The notes under the pieces were generated by a model. The model did not search any database. It was given only the letters and a program-made list of their open reading frames with translations, and was not told the DNA's origin. DNA of 64,000 nucleotides, from assembly GCA_963663365.2 (NCBI GenBank), contig CAXXIH010000002.1:124001-188000 (forward strand), given 5' to 3'. Origin of the DNA: G963663365 sp963663365 (GTDB lineage Bacteria > Hinthialibacterota > Hinthialibacteria > Hinthialibacterales > G963663365). Positions within the stretch are counted from its first letter, which is position 1. Every line of letters begins with the position of its first letter. Positions 44,435-54,238 of the stretch are shown here, one piece after another. Both the position numbers and the translations under genes were made by a program.

Positions 44435-45005
44435 TGGAATCACGAAAGCACGAATACCTACGAAGAACACGAAAATTTTGTAGAGTTAGGTGGATAGCGG
44501 GGGAGTTTTTGAAATATGGTTTCATTTCTGCGGCCCTTACAGGGCCGGAAGTTTTGGGTTCTTAACCCCAGGCGGCGCTACGCTTGCCTGGGGCTACGAC
44601 CTGGTGTCCTTTCAGGACACGGTGTGTTCATTTGAGGAAGTTGGCGGATAGGGAGATACGTGTGTATGTATAGCAGACACGATTCAGCAGAAAAGGAGAA
44701 AGTGGTAAAGACAGATTTGTCTTTGTGGTCTTTTGTGTGCAGATAAAGATAAGCTATCGGTGGGTAAAATTACCCACCCTACGATCTGGGCCACCCGATG
44801 AGAGAACCATGTTTAGCTTTGAGCAAGAAGCGGCTCATTCCGCCCATGGCGGAATTCGCCCTCCCGCCCGGGTACCCCGGTGGGCAAGAAGGCTAACGCC
44901 TCACGATTTCGAAGTATATTTATTTAATTTTTCAGGTCGGCACCCTGCAGACCGCCGTCGGCGGCGAGAAAGGAGAAAGGGGAGAGGAGAAAGTTGAGAA
45001 TGAAT
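44435..45005. repeat. Composite intergenic repeat block
   Basis: Modules: gaatcacgaaagcacgaata (44437), CGGCCC-TTACA-GGGCCG (about 44531), a ccccaggcggcgctacgctt hairpin (about 44565), GTCCT-TTC-AGGAC (about 44607), the hairpin GGTGGGTAA-AA-TTACCCACC at 44759-44778, a ttccgcccatggcggaa hairpin (44838), cccgggtaccccggtgggca (44868) and cacgatttcgaagtatat. No gene is credible. Confidence 0.82.
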
Positions 45006-45012
45006 GAGGTGA

Positions 45013-45921
45013 TTAGCCGCGCCATTCGGTATCGTCGACGGTGGTTTTGAAGTCGGCCTTTACGCGTTCCGGCACTTCTTCATGAGCCACAGCAGCCAGG
45101 TCGGCCTCAGTAGGTTTGCCCACAAAGACAAGGCTTTCCATGTTGCATTTATCCAGGATGGGCTGGAACGCCGTTTCGGGATCGTACGATTCGTAATCGA
45201 TCCGGGGCAGATTACCATCCATCTTGAGCAGCTCGCCAATGCGGGTGCAGGCTTTGCAGCCGATACATCCGACTTTGCAGACTTTCTTTACATCGGGACC
45301 AAAATCTTCATTGGAGCAGGCCACAACCAAAACCTGTTCGGTCTTGAAGGGAACCATGGTGATAATGTTGCGCGGGCAGACACGCGCACATGCCTTGCAG
45401 CCAATGCATTTTTCGTAATCGACAACCGCCAACCCTTTGACGATGTGAATGGCATCGTAATCACACGCAGTTACGCAATCCCCTAATCCTAAGCATCCAT
45501 AGGTGCAACCTTGAACACCACCAACCAGATTGGCGGCGGTACAAGTCCGCTCACCTTTGTATTCGGTGATTTGCAGCCGTTGGGTTTCATCCGCGCCACA
45601 ATGCACAACCGCACGGTATGGGAGAGCTTCGGAAACTTCCACGCCCATGATTTCGCCCAAAGCCTGAAGACACCCCGCTCCGCCGGGCGCACAAAGGTTC
45701 ACTTCCGCCTGACCAGCGGCTACGGCTTCCGCATATTCCGAACAGCCGACATACCCACAGCCACCGCAGTTCGCTCCCGGCAGAGCGTTGTTGATCGCTT
45801 CGACCTTCGGATCGACTTCAACATAAAACGCACGATTGGCCCAACCCAGAATATAGGCCATGACGACCGCCAAGGCAGCCAGCACGGTCGATGCCAAAAT
45901 TAAGGTTACGGAAGTCAGCAT
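45013..45921 (-). CDS. rnfB: Rnf complex iron-sulfur subunit RnfB
   Basis: The 302-residue protein has an N-terminal membrane helix (TLILASTVLAALAVVMAYIL). The [4Fe-4S] module PGANCGGCGYVGCSEYA with a later CAPGG follows, then ferredoxin-type clusters CTYGCLGLGDCVTACDYDAI and KCIGCKACARVCPRNIITM. A further CKVGCIGCKACTRI lies near the C-terminus. RnfB passes electrons from ferredoxin to the complex. It is the last gene of the rnfCDGEAB operon, 141 bases after rnfA. The C-terminal Cys cluster is present in bacterial forms with extended RnfB. The repeat block lies immediately downstream. Confidence 0.95.
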   Translation of the reverse strand: MLTSVTLILASTVLAALAVVMAYILGWANRAFYVEVDPKVEAINNALPGANCGGCGYVGCSEYAEAVAAGQAEVNLCAPGGAGCLQALGEIMGVEVSEALPYRAVVHCGADETQRLQITEYKGERTCTAANLVGGVQGCTYGCLGLGDCVTACDYDAIHIVKGLAVVDYEKCIGCKACARVCPRNIITMVPFKTEQVLVVACSNEDFGPDVKKVCKVGCIGCKACTRIGELLKMDGNLPRIDYESYDPETAFQPILDKCNMESLVFVGKPTEADLAAVAHEEVPERVKADFKTTVDDTEWRG

Positions 45922-46062
45922 AGTTATTTACTCATTTCGGAGCCGTAAACCATAAAACAAAACGCCTTCGGTTTCCGGTCTTGTTATCTTTCGGTTCCTT
46001 AAACCTCAATCCACAGCGAAGCGGTTCTTCCCTCCCCCGCTTCGGAGTGGTTTTCTTAACGA

Positions 46063-46758
46063 TTATTGAGCGCTCGAACTAATGGCGATGGCGAGTCCTT
46101 TATCGACTCCGGCAAAGCCCATAAAAGCCATGGCCAGGATTCCGGCGACTATCAAAGCGATCCCCGCGCCTTTTAGCGGTTTGGGGACATCGCATAAATC
46201 CAATTCCGTGCGTATGCCGGCCATGAGCACAATCGCAATCGTAAAACCGACACCGCCGCCAATCGCCAATGTCAGCGCCTCATGTAATCCCCAAAGTTTG
46301 GTGGGGTCCTGAAGATGCTTCATGATTTCCAAACAGGCAAAAAGAATCGCGCAGTTGGTGGTAATCAAAGGAAGATAAACACCAAAGGATTTGTAGAGCG
46401 GGGGGAAAAACTTACGGACATACATTTCAACAAACTGAACGGAAGAAGCGATGACGAAGATATAGACGATATAACTCAAAACGCCCAAATCGACCTGTAC
46501 CGCAGCATCCCCCCCGGCGGCCTGCCATACCCAAGTAGGCAACGGCGCAGCCGGTCGGAGAATGTAATACGTAAAAGTCCAGCTTAAAAATGCGGCAATC
46601 GAGATAACAAAAGTAACTGCACAGCCCATCCCGAAAGCGGTATCCACCTTTCGGGATACACCCAGGAAGGGGCAAATACCCACAAAATAATGCAGCACGA
46701 AATTGTTAATCAGCGCCGCGCTGATGAAGAGAAGTATAAGGTTACTTATCGTTTCCAT
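46063..46758 (-). CDS. rnfA: Rnf complex membrane subunit RnfA
   Basis: The 231-residue protein has six hydrophobic segments with the RnfA/NqrE signatures: INNFVLHYFVGICPFLGVSR near the start and PLITTNCAILFACLEI in the middle, whose cysteines hold the intramembrane iron of this family. RnfA and RnfE are homologous and lie in opposite orientation in the membrane. It lies 56 bases after rnfE. GGA precedes the ATG at about 7 bases. Confidence 0.95.
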   Translation of the reverse strand: METISNLILLFISAALINNFVLHYFVGICPFLGVSRKVDTAFGMGCAVTFVISIAAFLSWTFTYYILRPAAPLPTWVWQAAGGDAAVQVDLGVLSYIVYIFVIASSVQFVEMYVRKFFPPLYKSFGVYLPLITTNCAILFACLEIMKHLQDPTKLWGLHEALTLAIGGGVGFTIAIVLMAGIRTELDLCDVPKPLKGAGIALIVAGILAMAFMGFAGVDKGLAIAISSSAQ

Positions 46759-46814
46759 GGTTTTTCCACACGATTCAGCGGTTTATCCGCGATCCATTCT
46801 TGCACATTCCCCTG

Positions 46815-47432
46815 TTAGGCTTTCTGCTTTTTCATGGAGCTCACCCACTCGGCAATACCGAGCAAGATACCGAGTGTTAAGAACGCGCCCGGCGGCAGAG
46901 CCATAATGCCCCAATTCGGCCAGGCTTCAGGCAGAATCCGAAGACCAAACCATGTGCCGAATCCCAAAACCTCGCGTACGGTGGCAATACTGGCGAGAGC
47001 CAAAGCAAATCCGAGGGACATGCCGATGGCATCGGCAATGGCGACGCCAACGCCTTGTTTCGAGGAACAAATCTCACAGCGGGAAATAATCAGACAGTTG
47101 ACGATAATCAGCGGAACATAAGGTCCCAGCTGTTTGCTCATCTGATACATATAAGCCGCCAGAACTTTGTCAGCGATGGTGACGAAAGTGGCGATGGTCA
47201 GCGTGAAAATGAGAATACGCAGGTGGGGTTTCAATAGACCGCGTATCAGACTGATCATGATGTTGGCGCAAATCAACACGAACGCCGTGGCTGCGGCCAT
47301 GGTCATAGCCGGTTTCATGGCATTGGTCACCGCGAGAACGGGACACATACCTAACAGCTGTCTGTAAACCGGATTCTCGGGCAGAATCCCATTAATAAAA
47401 CGTTCGATTGCAGAGGGTTCTTGCTGTGCCAT
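46815..47432 (-). CDS. rnfE: Rnf complex membrane subunit RnfE
   Basis: The 205-residue protein has six membrane segments and the RnfE/NqrD signatures: NPVYRQLLGMCPVLAVTNAM near the start, the intramembrane cysteine motif IVNCLIISRCEICSSKQGV and a C-terminal WGIMALPPGAFLTLGILLG. It is paired with RnfA in the membrane core. It sits 28 bases after rnfG, and GGGAT precedes the ATG. Confidence 0.95.
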   Translation of the reverse strand: MAQQEPSAIERFINGILPENPVYRQLLGMCPVLAVTNAMKPAMTMAAATAFVLICANIMISLIRGLLKPHLRILIFTLTIATFVTIADKVLAAYMYQMSKQLGPYVPLIIVNCLIISRCEICSSKQGVGVAIADAIGMSLGFALALASIATVREVLGFGTWFGLRILPEAWPNWGIMALPPGAFLTLGILLGIAEWVSSMKKQKA

Positions 47433-47460
47433 TTATTTCTATCCCAATCCGTATCCCATC

Positions 47461-48081
47461 TTAGCTCGATGCGGATGCGCCACTCTTTGCAGGCAGATTC
47501 AAAATCGGCTCTTTTAGGTTGGCAATCGCATCATTGACGATTCCGCTAACACTCTCCGAAGAGATGGTCGCGCCGGTTAGCGCACGGATTTCATTGTCCG
47601 CCGTTGGGTCGGATTTAACGACAACCAATTTTTTGCCGGTAGGTTTGCCAGCAAACCGGCTACGGAAATCCTGTCCGGTGATGTAATCACCCAAACCGGG
47701 AGTTTCCTTTTGATCCAACACATAAATGCCGGCAATGGTTGAAACATCAGCATTGACGGCTATCAAGACTTCAATTCGGTCAGCGAAACCTTGGCCGCCC
47801 GTGGGAATGATCCAGCCCAAACGTGCGCCGCTGCCGCCACAAGCCTCATAAATGCGAATGTCTTTGCCATTCAGGCCGGTAACAAGCGTCTCAACGGTGT
47901 TTTCTTTAATCGCGCCGTCAATCAGGCTTGGAATCACGCTATAGGTTTCATTGCGTTTGTTTTCAGCGATTTTGCCACTCAATGCGATTTGCACGGCCGC
48001 CAAACCGCCGCCATAAAGAACCGCCAGGAAAATCACCAGCCATGCCTGTGTTATATAGTTGCCTTTGGAAGTTCCACTCAT
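47461..48081 (-). CDS. rnfG: Rnf complex FMN-bearing subunit RnfG
   Basis: The 206-residue protein has an N-terminal membrane helix (AWLVIFLAVLYGGGLAAVQI) and a periplasmic domain ending in ALTGATISSESV. Thr172 of TGATISS is the expected site of covalent FMN attachment by ApbE. DQKETPGLGDYI is also typical. GAGG sits 7 bases before the ATG and overlaps the rnfD stop region, so translation is likely coupled to rnfD. It falls in the middle of the operon. Confidence 0.95.
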   Translation of the reverse strand: MSGTSKGNYITQAWLVIFLAVLYGGGLAAVQIALSGKIAENKRNETYSVIPSLIDGAIKENTVETLVTGLNGKDIRIYEACGGSGARLGWIIPTGGQGFADRIEVLIAVNADVSTIAGIYVLDQKETPGLGDYITGQDFRSRFAGKPTGKKLVVVKSDPTADNEIRALTGATISSESVSGIVNDAIANLKEPILNLPAKSGASASS

Positions 48082-48090
48082 GTTTGAACC

Positions 48091-49122
48091 TCAAGCCTTT
48101 TGAGCCTGCAGACCGCCAAGAGGACGCGGAATTGTCCATTGATTGATTAGAGGAACGGCTGCATTCATGAGAAGTACGGCAAACATGACGCCTTCCGGGT
48201 AGCCGCTGAAAATACGAATAATGATCGTGAAAAAGCCTACACCCACACCGAAGATGAATTTGCCGATGGGGGTTATGGGGCTGGTAACCGGATCAGTAGC
48301 GATGAAGAAAGCGCCCAGGAACACGGCGCCACTGCAGAGCTGATGCAAAACGGTCAGCGTGCTGAGGCCCATCATTTGAACCAAAGCACCCAAGACCAAG
48401 ACGGTTCCCAACATTCCGGCCGGGATTTCCCAAGAAGCAGAACGGCGGGCACATAGATAAATGCCGCCGAGCAAACAGGCCAGCGTGCTGGTTTCACCAA
48501 GAGAACCATTATGCGAGCCGAAAAAGAGTGCCATTAATGCGGGACTGGAAGCGGCTTGCGCCTTGGCGGCGGCCAGGGGAGTGGCCTGTGTAACCAACTG
48601 CATAGCCGATTCGGTGTCGATATATGCAGCAGCACCGCAGTACATCGGGAAACTGAGCATCACAAAGGCCCGTCCAACCATGGCCGGATTGAAGATATTG
48701 AAGCCCAAACCGCCGAAGACGACTTTGCCAAGTCCAACACCAATCACCGAACCAAATACGGGCACATACCAAGGAGCACTCCAGGGCAAGGACAAGGCCA
48801 GAATGACTCCAGTGACACCAGCCGCGCCATCATCAATGGTGACCGTTTTTTTGCGCAGAGCGGTAAAGACCGCCTCGGTCACCATACAACTAATGACGCA
48901 AAGTCCGATCTGCACGATGGCCCGCCAGCCGAAAAAGACGACCGACATGATGATAACCGGCGCGAGGCCGATCAAAACGTCGTACATCATCCAGCGCGTG
49001 CTCAGCGCTATATTCGACAGGTGCGGTGAGGGAGCGACATGAAGTACCGGGGCCGGTTCCTTCACTTCCTCGGATGGGGCCTGCTCCGGCTCTGTCTTTT
49101 TTTCTACTTCAGTTTCCGCCAT
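48091..49122 (-). CDS. rnfD: Rnf complex membrane subunit RnfD
   Basis: The 343-residue protein has a hydrophilic N-terminus of about 30 residues and then eight to ten membrane segments with LVIGLAP-type and VFGGLGFNIFNPAMVGRAFV signatures. Thr181 in VTQATPLA is in the position of the covalent FMN threonine in RnfD/NqrB. TDPVTSPITPIGKFIFGVGV near the end is conserved. It follows rnfC after 124 bases, a gap that contains a short repeat with a 14-bp palindrome. Confidence 0.95.
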   Translation of the reverse strand: MAETEVEKKTEPEQAPSEEVKEPAPVLHVAPSPHLSNIALSTRWMMYDVLIGLAPVIIMSVVFFGWRAIVQIGLCVISCMVTEAVFTALRKKTVTIDDGAAGVTGVILALSLPWSAPWYVPVFGSVIGVGLGKVVFGGLGFNIFNPAMVGRAFVMLSFPMYCGAAAYIDTESAMQLVTQATPLAAAKAQAASSPALMALFFGSHNGSLGETSTLACLLGGIYLCARRSASWEIPAGMLGTVLVLGALVQMMGLSTLTVLHQLCSGAVFLGAFFIATDPVTSPITPIGKFIFGVGVGFFTIIIRIFSGYPEGVMFAVLLMNAAVPLINQWTIPRPLGGLQAQKA

Positions 49123-49180
49123 TGTTTTTCGATGCTTTCGTAGCGTTTCTTCTTGTTAGATATTTATTTGGTTATCTGAC

Positions 49181-49222
49181 TAAAACCGGTTTTATAAAAA
49201 CAGCGGCTCCCCCGGCCAATTA
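49181..49222. repeat. Short repeat with palindrome inside the rnf operon
   Basis: TAAAACCGGTTTTA (49181-49194) is a perfect 14-bp palindrome followed by a TAAAAACAGCGGCTC word, the same word that occurs at about 31794-31808 (there with AGAACCGGTTCT close by). The element lies in the transcribed rnfC-rnfD gap and could affect RNA processing. Confidence 0.6.
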
Positions 49223-49246
49223 TAGGACGGGGTTATGAAACAAGTT

Positions 49247-50617
49247 CTAAGCAGATTTCTTTTCATTTTGAATCATGACTTTGCCCAAACGTATGAGCTG
49301 GACCAAAGGAATGCTTGCAGGGCATGTATAAGCACAGCAACCACATTCCATACAAGCTGTGATGTGATAGTTCTGGGCGATATCAGTCCGCGAGGCGCGT
49401 GATGCCAGTGCGATTTTGGTTGGAACCAGCCGCATAGGGCAGACATCGACACAACGTCCACAACGAACACATGCGGTTTCTTCGGCTTTGCGAATATCCG
49501 CAAAAGTGAGGACTGTTATTCCGCTGGTGCCCTTGGTTACGGGGACATCTAAATCGGAGAGTGCAAAGCCCATCATGGGCCCGCCCGACAGCACGCGTAC
49601 GGCATCCTGCGTGAGTCCACCACAGAAATCAATCAAATCACGATAGCTGGCTCCGATTGGAGCCAAGAGATTTTTCGGTTCACGTATTCCGGATCCGGTA
49701 ACGGTGACGATCCGGTGAGTAAGCGGCTTGCCGCGTAAGACGGCGCGAGCTAAGGCAGCCGCTGTCCCCACATTGATAACGACAACACCGACATCCAAAG
49801 GCAGCCCGCCAACAGGGACTTCTTTGCCGGTGATGGCTTCGATCAGTTGTTTTTCACTGCCTTGAGGATATTTGGTTTTAAGCATGGCCACTTTTGCCGA
49901 TGTTCCGGCAGCGGCCTCGCTGACAACCTTAACCGCATCGGGCTTGTTATCTTCGATGCAGATAATGACTTCTTCTGCGCCCGTGGCGATCTTGGCCAAC
50001 AATGCGCCAACGACCAGAGGCTTGGGAGCCTCGAGCATCAGCCGGTAATCGGCGGTTAAATACGGCTCACATTCGCAGCCATTGATAAGCAGTGTCTTGA
50101 TTGGCTTTTCATCATTGCGGAGCAGTTTGATCGAAGTTGGAAATGCCGCTCCGCCCAGCCCGACAAGTCCGCCTTTTCGAGCGGCATCGGAAATCTCTTG
50201 GGGCGAGTATTTATCCAAACCATCCGTGGGCCAATCTCCGCCGAAAACGTCATCAAAAAGGGCCTGACCTTCAAGCGGCTGCTCATCATCGACTTTGATG
50301 GGAATCACGGCCACATGGCGTCCATTAGGCAAGGTTGCCACCGATTCCTTGGCGGTCTTTCCGGCGGCACTGGCATGAACCGGAGCGGAAACAAAAGCCT
50401 TGGTTTCGGCGATGGTATCGCCCATGGCAACCGGTGTGCGGGGTTTCCCGATGACTTCACAAGGAGCGCCCAAGTGCTGAAGAACGGGAATCCGTAATTC
50501 TTTGGGCGTAGGCAGAACTTCAATCGCCGCTCCGGCCGCGAGTTCCTTATGCTCCGGCGGATGCACACCATGTGCAAACGTCTTTTTGTCAGTTGAACTA
50601 TCCAAGGTTGCGGTCAT
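49247..50617 (-). CDS. rnfC: Rnf complex peripheral subunit RnfC
   Basis: The 456-residue protein has the RnfC signatures: KTFAHGVHPPEHKELAAG, GGLVGLGGAAFPTSIKL (the NADH-binding part), TLLINGCECEPYLTADYR and two [4Fe-4S] motifs CVRCGRCVDVCPMRL and CMECGCCAYTCPASI. RnfC binds NAD(H) and accepts electrons from RnfB. The frame is open back to 50845, but ATGACCGCA at 50617 overlaps the stop of the upstream gene (ATGA) and AGGA lies 8 bases before it, so this start is preferred. Confidence 0.95.
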   Translation of the reverse strand: MTATLDSSTDKKTFAHGVHPPEHKELAAGAAIEVLPTPKELRIPVLQHLGAPCEVIGKPRTPVAMGDTIAETKAFVSAPVHASAAGKTAKESVATLPNGRHVAVIPIKVDDEQPLEGQALFDDVFGGDWPTDGLDKYSPQEISDAARKGGLVGLGGAAFPTSIKLLRNDEKPIKTLLINGCECEPYLTADYRLMLEAPKPLVVGALLAKIATGAEEVIICIEDNKPDAVKVVSEAAAGTSAKVAMLKTKYPQGSEKQLIEAITGKEVPVGGLPLDVGVVVINVGTAAALARAVLRGKPLTHRIVTVTGSGIREPKNLLAPIGASYRDLIDFCGGLTQDAVRVLSGGPMMGFALSDLDVPVTKGTSGITVLTFADIRKAEETACVRCGRCVDVCPMRLVPTKIALASRASRTDIAQNYHITACMECGCCAYTCPASIPLVQLIRLGKVMIQNEKKSA

Positions 50618-50886
50618 GTGCGATTCCTGTTGACTGGACTGAGCCATGAATGAATGCCAACCGAGACGGCGGCGCCTCCGCCCAGCCCGATAATGGCTGC
50701 CAAGAATTGTGCATTTTGATTTTGCCCGGCCCATACGGCACCAATCGTGGCGAGAATAACGGGCAAAAGAAAAATAGCGGCTGATCCAATAACCAAACGC
50801 CAGCCGCGCAGATTTGAAGCGTTCTCTTCTATTTCCAGCATACAATGCTCATGCATGCATTGTTTATCTGATGAACAAGAGGCCAC
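50614..50886 (-). CDS. Short RseC/SoxR-reducing-system-like membrane protein at the head of the rnf operon
   Basis: The 90-residue protein starts with GTG at 50886 (AAGGGA 7 bases upstream). It has a cysteine-rich N-terminus (MASCSSDKQCMHEHC) and two membrane helices (LVIGSAAIFLLPVILATIGA and AQFLAAIIGLGGGAAVSVGI). RseC/RsxC-linked proteins have this plan but are usually near 150 residues, so this would be a shortened form. It overlaps rnfC by the ATGA quartet, a sign of coupled translation. Role in Rnf assembly or SoxR reduction is inferred from position. Confidence 0.65.
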   Translation of the reverse strand: MASCSSDKQCMHEHCMLEIEENASNLRGWRLVIGSAAIFLLPVILATIGAVWAGQNQNAQFLAAIIGLGGGAAVSVGIHSWLSPVNRNRT

Positions 50887-51376
50887 TGTATTCCCTTCAA
50901 TAAAAACCAGTCAGTACATTTAAGATTTAAATCTATAAATCAGAGTCACGGCCCATACACCATACAACTCTGTTCAAGTCATAACCAAAACTCGACAATA
51001 AGCCGATAAACGCAGGCAATCGCCAATTTGCGAAATTCTTTTCTTGGATATCCTGAGGTGATCGTAAACAATAACTATGCAGCCAAGTGCGCTCATGGTA
51101 ATTAGCTTAGCTAACTTTCTGAAAGGGGAGAAAATGAGAGTCCAATCGGTTAGGCCATGTCCCCAATGACATTAAAATTACCACAATTAACCTTATCCGT
51201 TTGGTTCTCCGGCGCTCACCATGCGCACAGATCAAACCATCTTTTTCAAAGCAAACCTATATTTTATCACAAAATCAATTTTACCACGTTGATGGATACA
51301 ATGCCACGTTTCGGGAAAAATCAAATTCACCCGGATTTGCCGGAATCATTGTAAGTTTGCATCTACTGACAGAAGC
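50887..51376. promoter_or_regulatory. Non-coding region upstream of the rnf operon
   Basis: This 490-base gap separates the rnf operon from the end of the next minus-strand gene, so it should hold the rnf promoter. AGATTTAAATCT (50923-50934) is a perfect palindrome 37 bases before the first start codon. No good -35/-10 pair could be chosen. On the plus strand GGGGAG precedes a tiny 11-codon frame at 51134-51169, which I regard as unproven. No repeat cassette is present. Confidence 0.45.
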
Positions 51377-53185
51377 TTATTCCCAGCCGGTCTTTTCGGG
51401 TTCGAGATAGATTTCCTCAGGGACTTCCATCTTCGCATCGATCGGTTCATCAACATGAATATGCAGTGGATGGGCGAGCCGCTCCTGCCAGTATTCAACC
51501 TCGGCAAACATCCGGCTTTGCTTTTTGCCGAGTTCAAACGGCAAATAGGCCCATTCTTCCAGGAAAACGCTGCCTGCCGGGATTTCAACTAATTGCTGCG
51601 GATTGCGGCTGCCATAGGGATAGGCCAACGCACGAGTCCAGTAAATCCAAGGTCCGGTGGTGATATACATATAAGGATTGACGGTGCGCTCCAATCCCAT
51701 CAGGGCTCCATTGGCATGACGCATCTGAATCCCTGCATAGCCACAGCCTTTGTCACGGTCAAAGAACGCAAGCCAGGGTGTGTCTTCAGGCATTGTCCAT
51801 TCAGTAAGATCCGGGAAGGACGTGATTTTGCAGGTTTCCACCTTATCACGGGCCAGATTCCACCAAGCGGCTTCCGCGAAGGCTTCACGCGCGAAGACGA
51901 CTTCGGCATTCCGTATAGCCAACACCGAAATGTCATTGCGCACATGGATGGTTGAACGCATTACGAAATAAGGCACATCGGCATAGAACTCATACACCAT
52001 GGAGCAGGCCAATTCCGGAAGTAAAGGCATTTCGCCCCAGCGGCGGGTCCGGAATACAAGCGGGCCACGGGATTCTTCATATTCATAATCGTATTTGCCG
52101 GGTTCCCAATCGGAAACATGCACCCAGGGCCGAGGCGGCGCATAGCACCCCGGATTCCACTGGATCGCCCCATTGGTCTCTTTTTTATGAACGAAGGTGT
52201 ACTGAGGTTTGGCTTTGATTGTCAATTCATCAAGCATTCCTGTGGCATCGTGCAACTTTGCCAAATAACGTCCGGTATCGACAACAACGCCGGGAACATC
52301 ACCTGATACTTCTATATCGTTACCGGATTGCGGCAGAGACGCTGTGTCATTGCCATAGAAGACCAAGAAGATTCCATTTTCATTGGCCTTAACATCAGCC
52401 AAGAAAAGTAAAGTAACCGAACGGGTCGGAACCATCGTTGCCGCTTTGCGATGTCCCTTTTCATTGAACGCGGGAGGTTCCGCGGCATGCACAAAGGAAT
52501 CATCGATAATTTGGAAGGGGATATTGGTGTGGGCGTTTTTTTTGGGATCGTAATGAACCACACGCAATTCCCGATTCGGGCCGGCAATGTCTTCAGGATA
52601 AAACAGAAGCGTGGCTCTTACCGGTTCCATTTTGCGGTCGAGACCATCGTTCTCTTGGACCAACACGCTTTGATATTTTTTCCAAGCCGAATTCCAGTAA
52701 CCACCTTCCGACGGCGCAGTGACAGACGCCTCAGCATGAATTACATCGGCAGAAACGCTCGGTAGACGCACCGAAATACCGAGTTTGTATTGTTGGGAGG
52801 CTTCCCAATCCAAACGTCCCACCAACAGCGGGTTTTTATATTCACGATCCGGACGAGGGCTTTTGGCAACCCGGGCGATCACCATCTGCCGACGGTTGTT
52901 CGGCGTTTCAGGCTCAAAAGAATCGCTTTCATCCAGCAATATGTAATTGAGGACATCTTGTCCGTTTATCTTTAAATCTTGGATATCAACAATTGAAGAT
53001 GCGGGCAGTTTTAAGCGAGCCGTAAAACTATAATACGGCGCGGCTGCAACCGGCATATTCAATTTCAAATCCTCAATTTGAACACCAACATCAGCCGCCG
53101 TGACATTTTGCACACCGCTTATACAAAACATAAGCCCCAAACAGATCAATATCTCAACTCGATGCGTACGTGTGTGATGTTGCAT
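51377..53185 (-). CDS. Secreted protein of unknown function, carbohydrate-active-like
   Basis: The 602-residue protein has a signal peptide (MQHHTRTHRVEILICLGLMF onward, cut near VTA before ADVG). The body contains predicted beta-rich segments such as LLFLADVKANENGIFLVFYG, GVVVDTGRYLAKLHDATGML and YGSRNPQQLVEIPAGSVFLE. These recall the N-terminal beta domains of YetA/rhamnogalacturonan-lyase-like proteins of planctomycetes, but I do not recognise a family. AGAGG lies 10 bases before the ATG at 53185; the frame is open to 53224. No partner genes are close. Confidence 0.7.
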   Translation of the reverse strand: MQHHTRTHRVEILICLGLMFCISGVQNVTAADVGVQIEDLKLNMPVAAAPYYSFTARLKLPASSIVDIQDLKINGQDVLNYILLDESDSFEPETPNNRRQMVIARVAKSPRPDREYKNPLLVGRLDWEASQQYKLGISVRLPSVSADVIHAEASVTAPSEGGYWNSAWKKYQSVLVQENDGLDRKMEPVRATLLFYPEDIAGPNRELRVVHYDPKKNAHTNIPFQIIDDSFVHAAEPPAFNEKGHRKAATMVPTRSVTLLFLADVKANENGIFLVFYGNDTASLPQSGNDIEVSGDVPGVVVDTGRYLAKLHDATGMLDELTIKAKPQYTFVHKKETNGAIQWNPGCYAPPRPWVHVSDWEPGKYDYEYEESRGPLVFRTRRWGEMPLLPELACSMVYEFYADVPYFVMRSTIHVRNDISVLAIRNAEVVFAREAFAEAAWWNLARDKVETCKITSFPDLTEWTMPEDTPWLAFFDRDKGCGYAGIQMRHANGALMGLERTVNPYMYITTGPWIYWTRALAYPYGSRNPQQLVEIPAGSVFLEEWAYLPFELGKKQSRMFAEVEYWQERLAHPLHIHVDEPIDAKMEVPEEIYLEPEKTGWE

Positions 53186-53299
53186 TGTTGAAGTACCTCT
53201 TTGTTCAATTGCGGACAAAACCAACTTTTAAGCAGGTATGTTTTGGCCTATGGCCATGATGCCCTGAAGGGTTGTTTTCTTCAATCCATAATTTGGGGA

Positions 53300-54170
53300 T
53301 TCCATTAGACCCGTGGCCGGGCAGGACGTGACGCCTACCGGCCCACGATTTCAAAGTGTGTTTGAAAGATGTAGTTGGTCAGCACCCTGCGCGCCGCGGT
53401 GTGACCGCCGTTGACGTGACGGCTACCGCCCCACGCCGGGGGAGCCCCGTGGCAAATTGCCTACCGGCCCACGCCGGGGGAGCCCCGTGGCAAATTGCCT
53501 ACCGGCCCACGATTTCAAAGCATATTCAATTGATTTTCCCGGTTAGCACCCTGCGCGCCGCGGCGTGACCGCCGTTGACGTGACGGCTACCGCCTCACGC
53601 CGGGGGAGCCCCGTGGCAAATTGCCTACCGGCCCACGCCGGGGGAGCCCCGTGGCAAATTGCCTACCGGCCCACGATTTCAAAGCATATTCAATTGATTT
53701 TCCCGGTTAGCACCCTGCGCGCCGCGGCGTGACCGCCGTTGACGTGACGGCTACCGCCTCACGATTTCGGGGTTTGTGGAAAGGATAAACCGGGGAAGCA
53801 CCCTGCAAGAGCGATACCTAAGTATTTGTCTTGCGCGCTTACAGCGCTTAGGATTTTTGGGGGACTTTAACCCGGCTTACGCCATCGCCGGTCTTCGACC
53901 GTCTCAGGCTAAGCCGAGGCTATACCATTGTCGCACCTACGGTGCTTGGTGTGGGTATTTGAGAAGGTTGGTGGATGGAGAGATACATGTATATGTATAG
54001 CAACCAGCGGCTCGTTAGGAAACTCGCCCTCCCGGCCCGTGACCGGGCAGGACGTGACGCCTACCGGCCCACGATTTCGGAGTGTGTGCAGAGGATGTAG
54101 TGTGAGGCACCCTGCATGCCGCCATTAGCAGCGAGAAAGTAGCAAATAGAGACGAGTAAGTAGAAGCATG
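53300..54170. repeat. Repeat block with a 164-bp tandem array and nested 38-bp repeats
   Basis: Units beginning agcaccctgcgcgccgcgg start at 53381, 53545 and 53709 (the last partial, to about 53772). Inside each, a 38-bp subunit cacgccgggggagccccgtg is repeated twice (53432 and 53470 in the first), followed by cacgatttcaaagcatatt. After the array come gcgcttacagcgctta (53838), a CGGTC-TTC-GACCG hairpin at 53889-53901, gcacctacggtgcttgg (53934), a cggctcgttaggaaactcgc word and cgtgaccgggcaggacgtga. No gene is credible. Confidence 0.88.
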
Positions 54171-54238
54171 AAGAGGTTAGCGGGGGGACGATGATTTTCA
54201 GTTTCGATTATGAATGCATTTCTTCCGCATGAACTTAA

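Noticed and set aside
51134..51169. 11-codon leader peptide after GGGGAG
   Set aside because: No downstream gene on the same strand, so it has no obvious role.
53381..53772. CRISPR array
   Set aside because: Units are 164 bp with no unique spacers between short direct repeats, and no cas gene is near.
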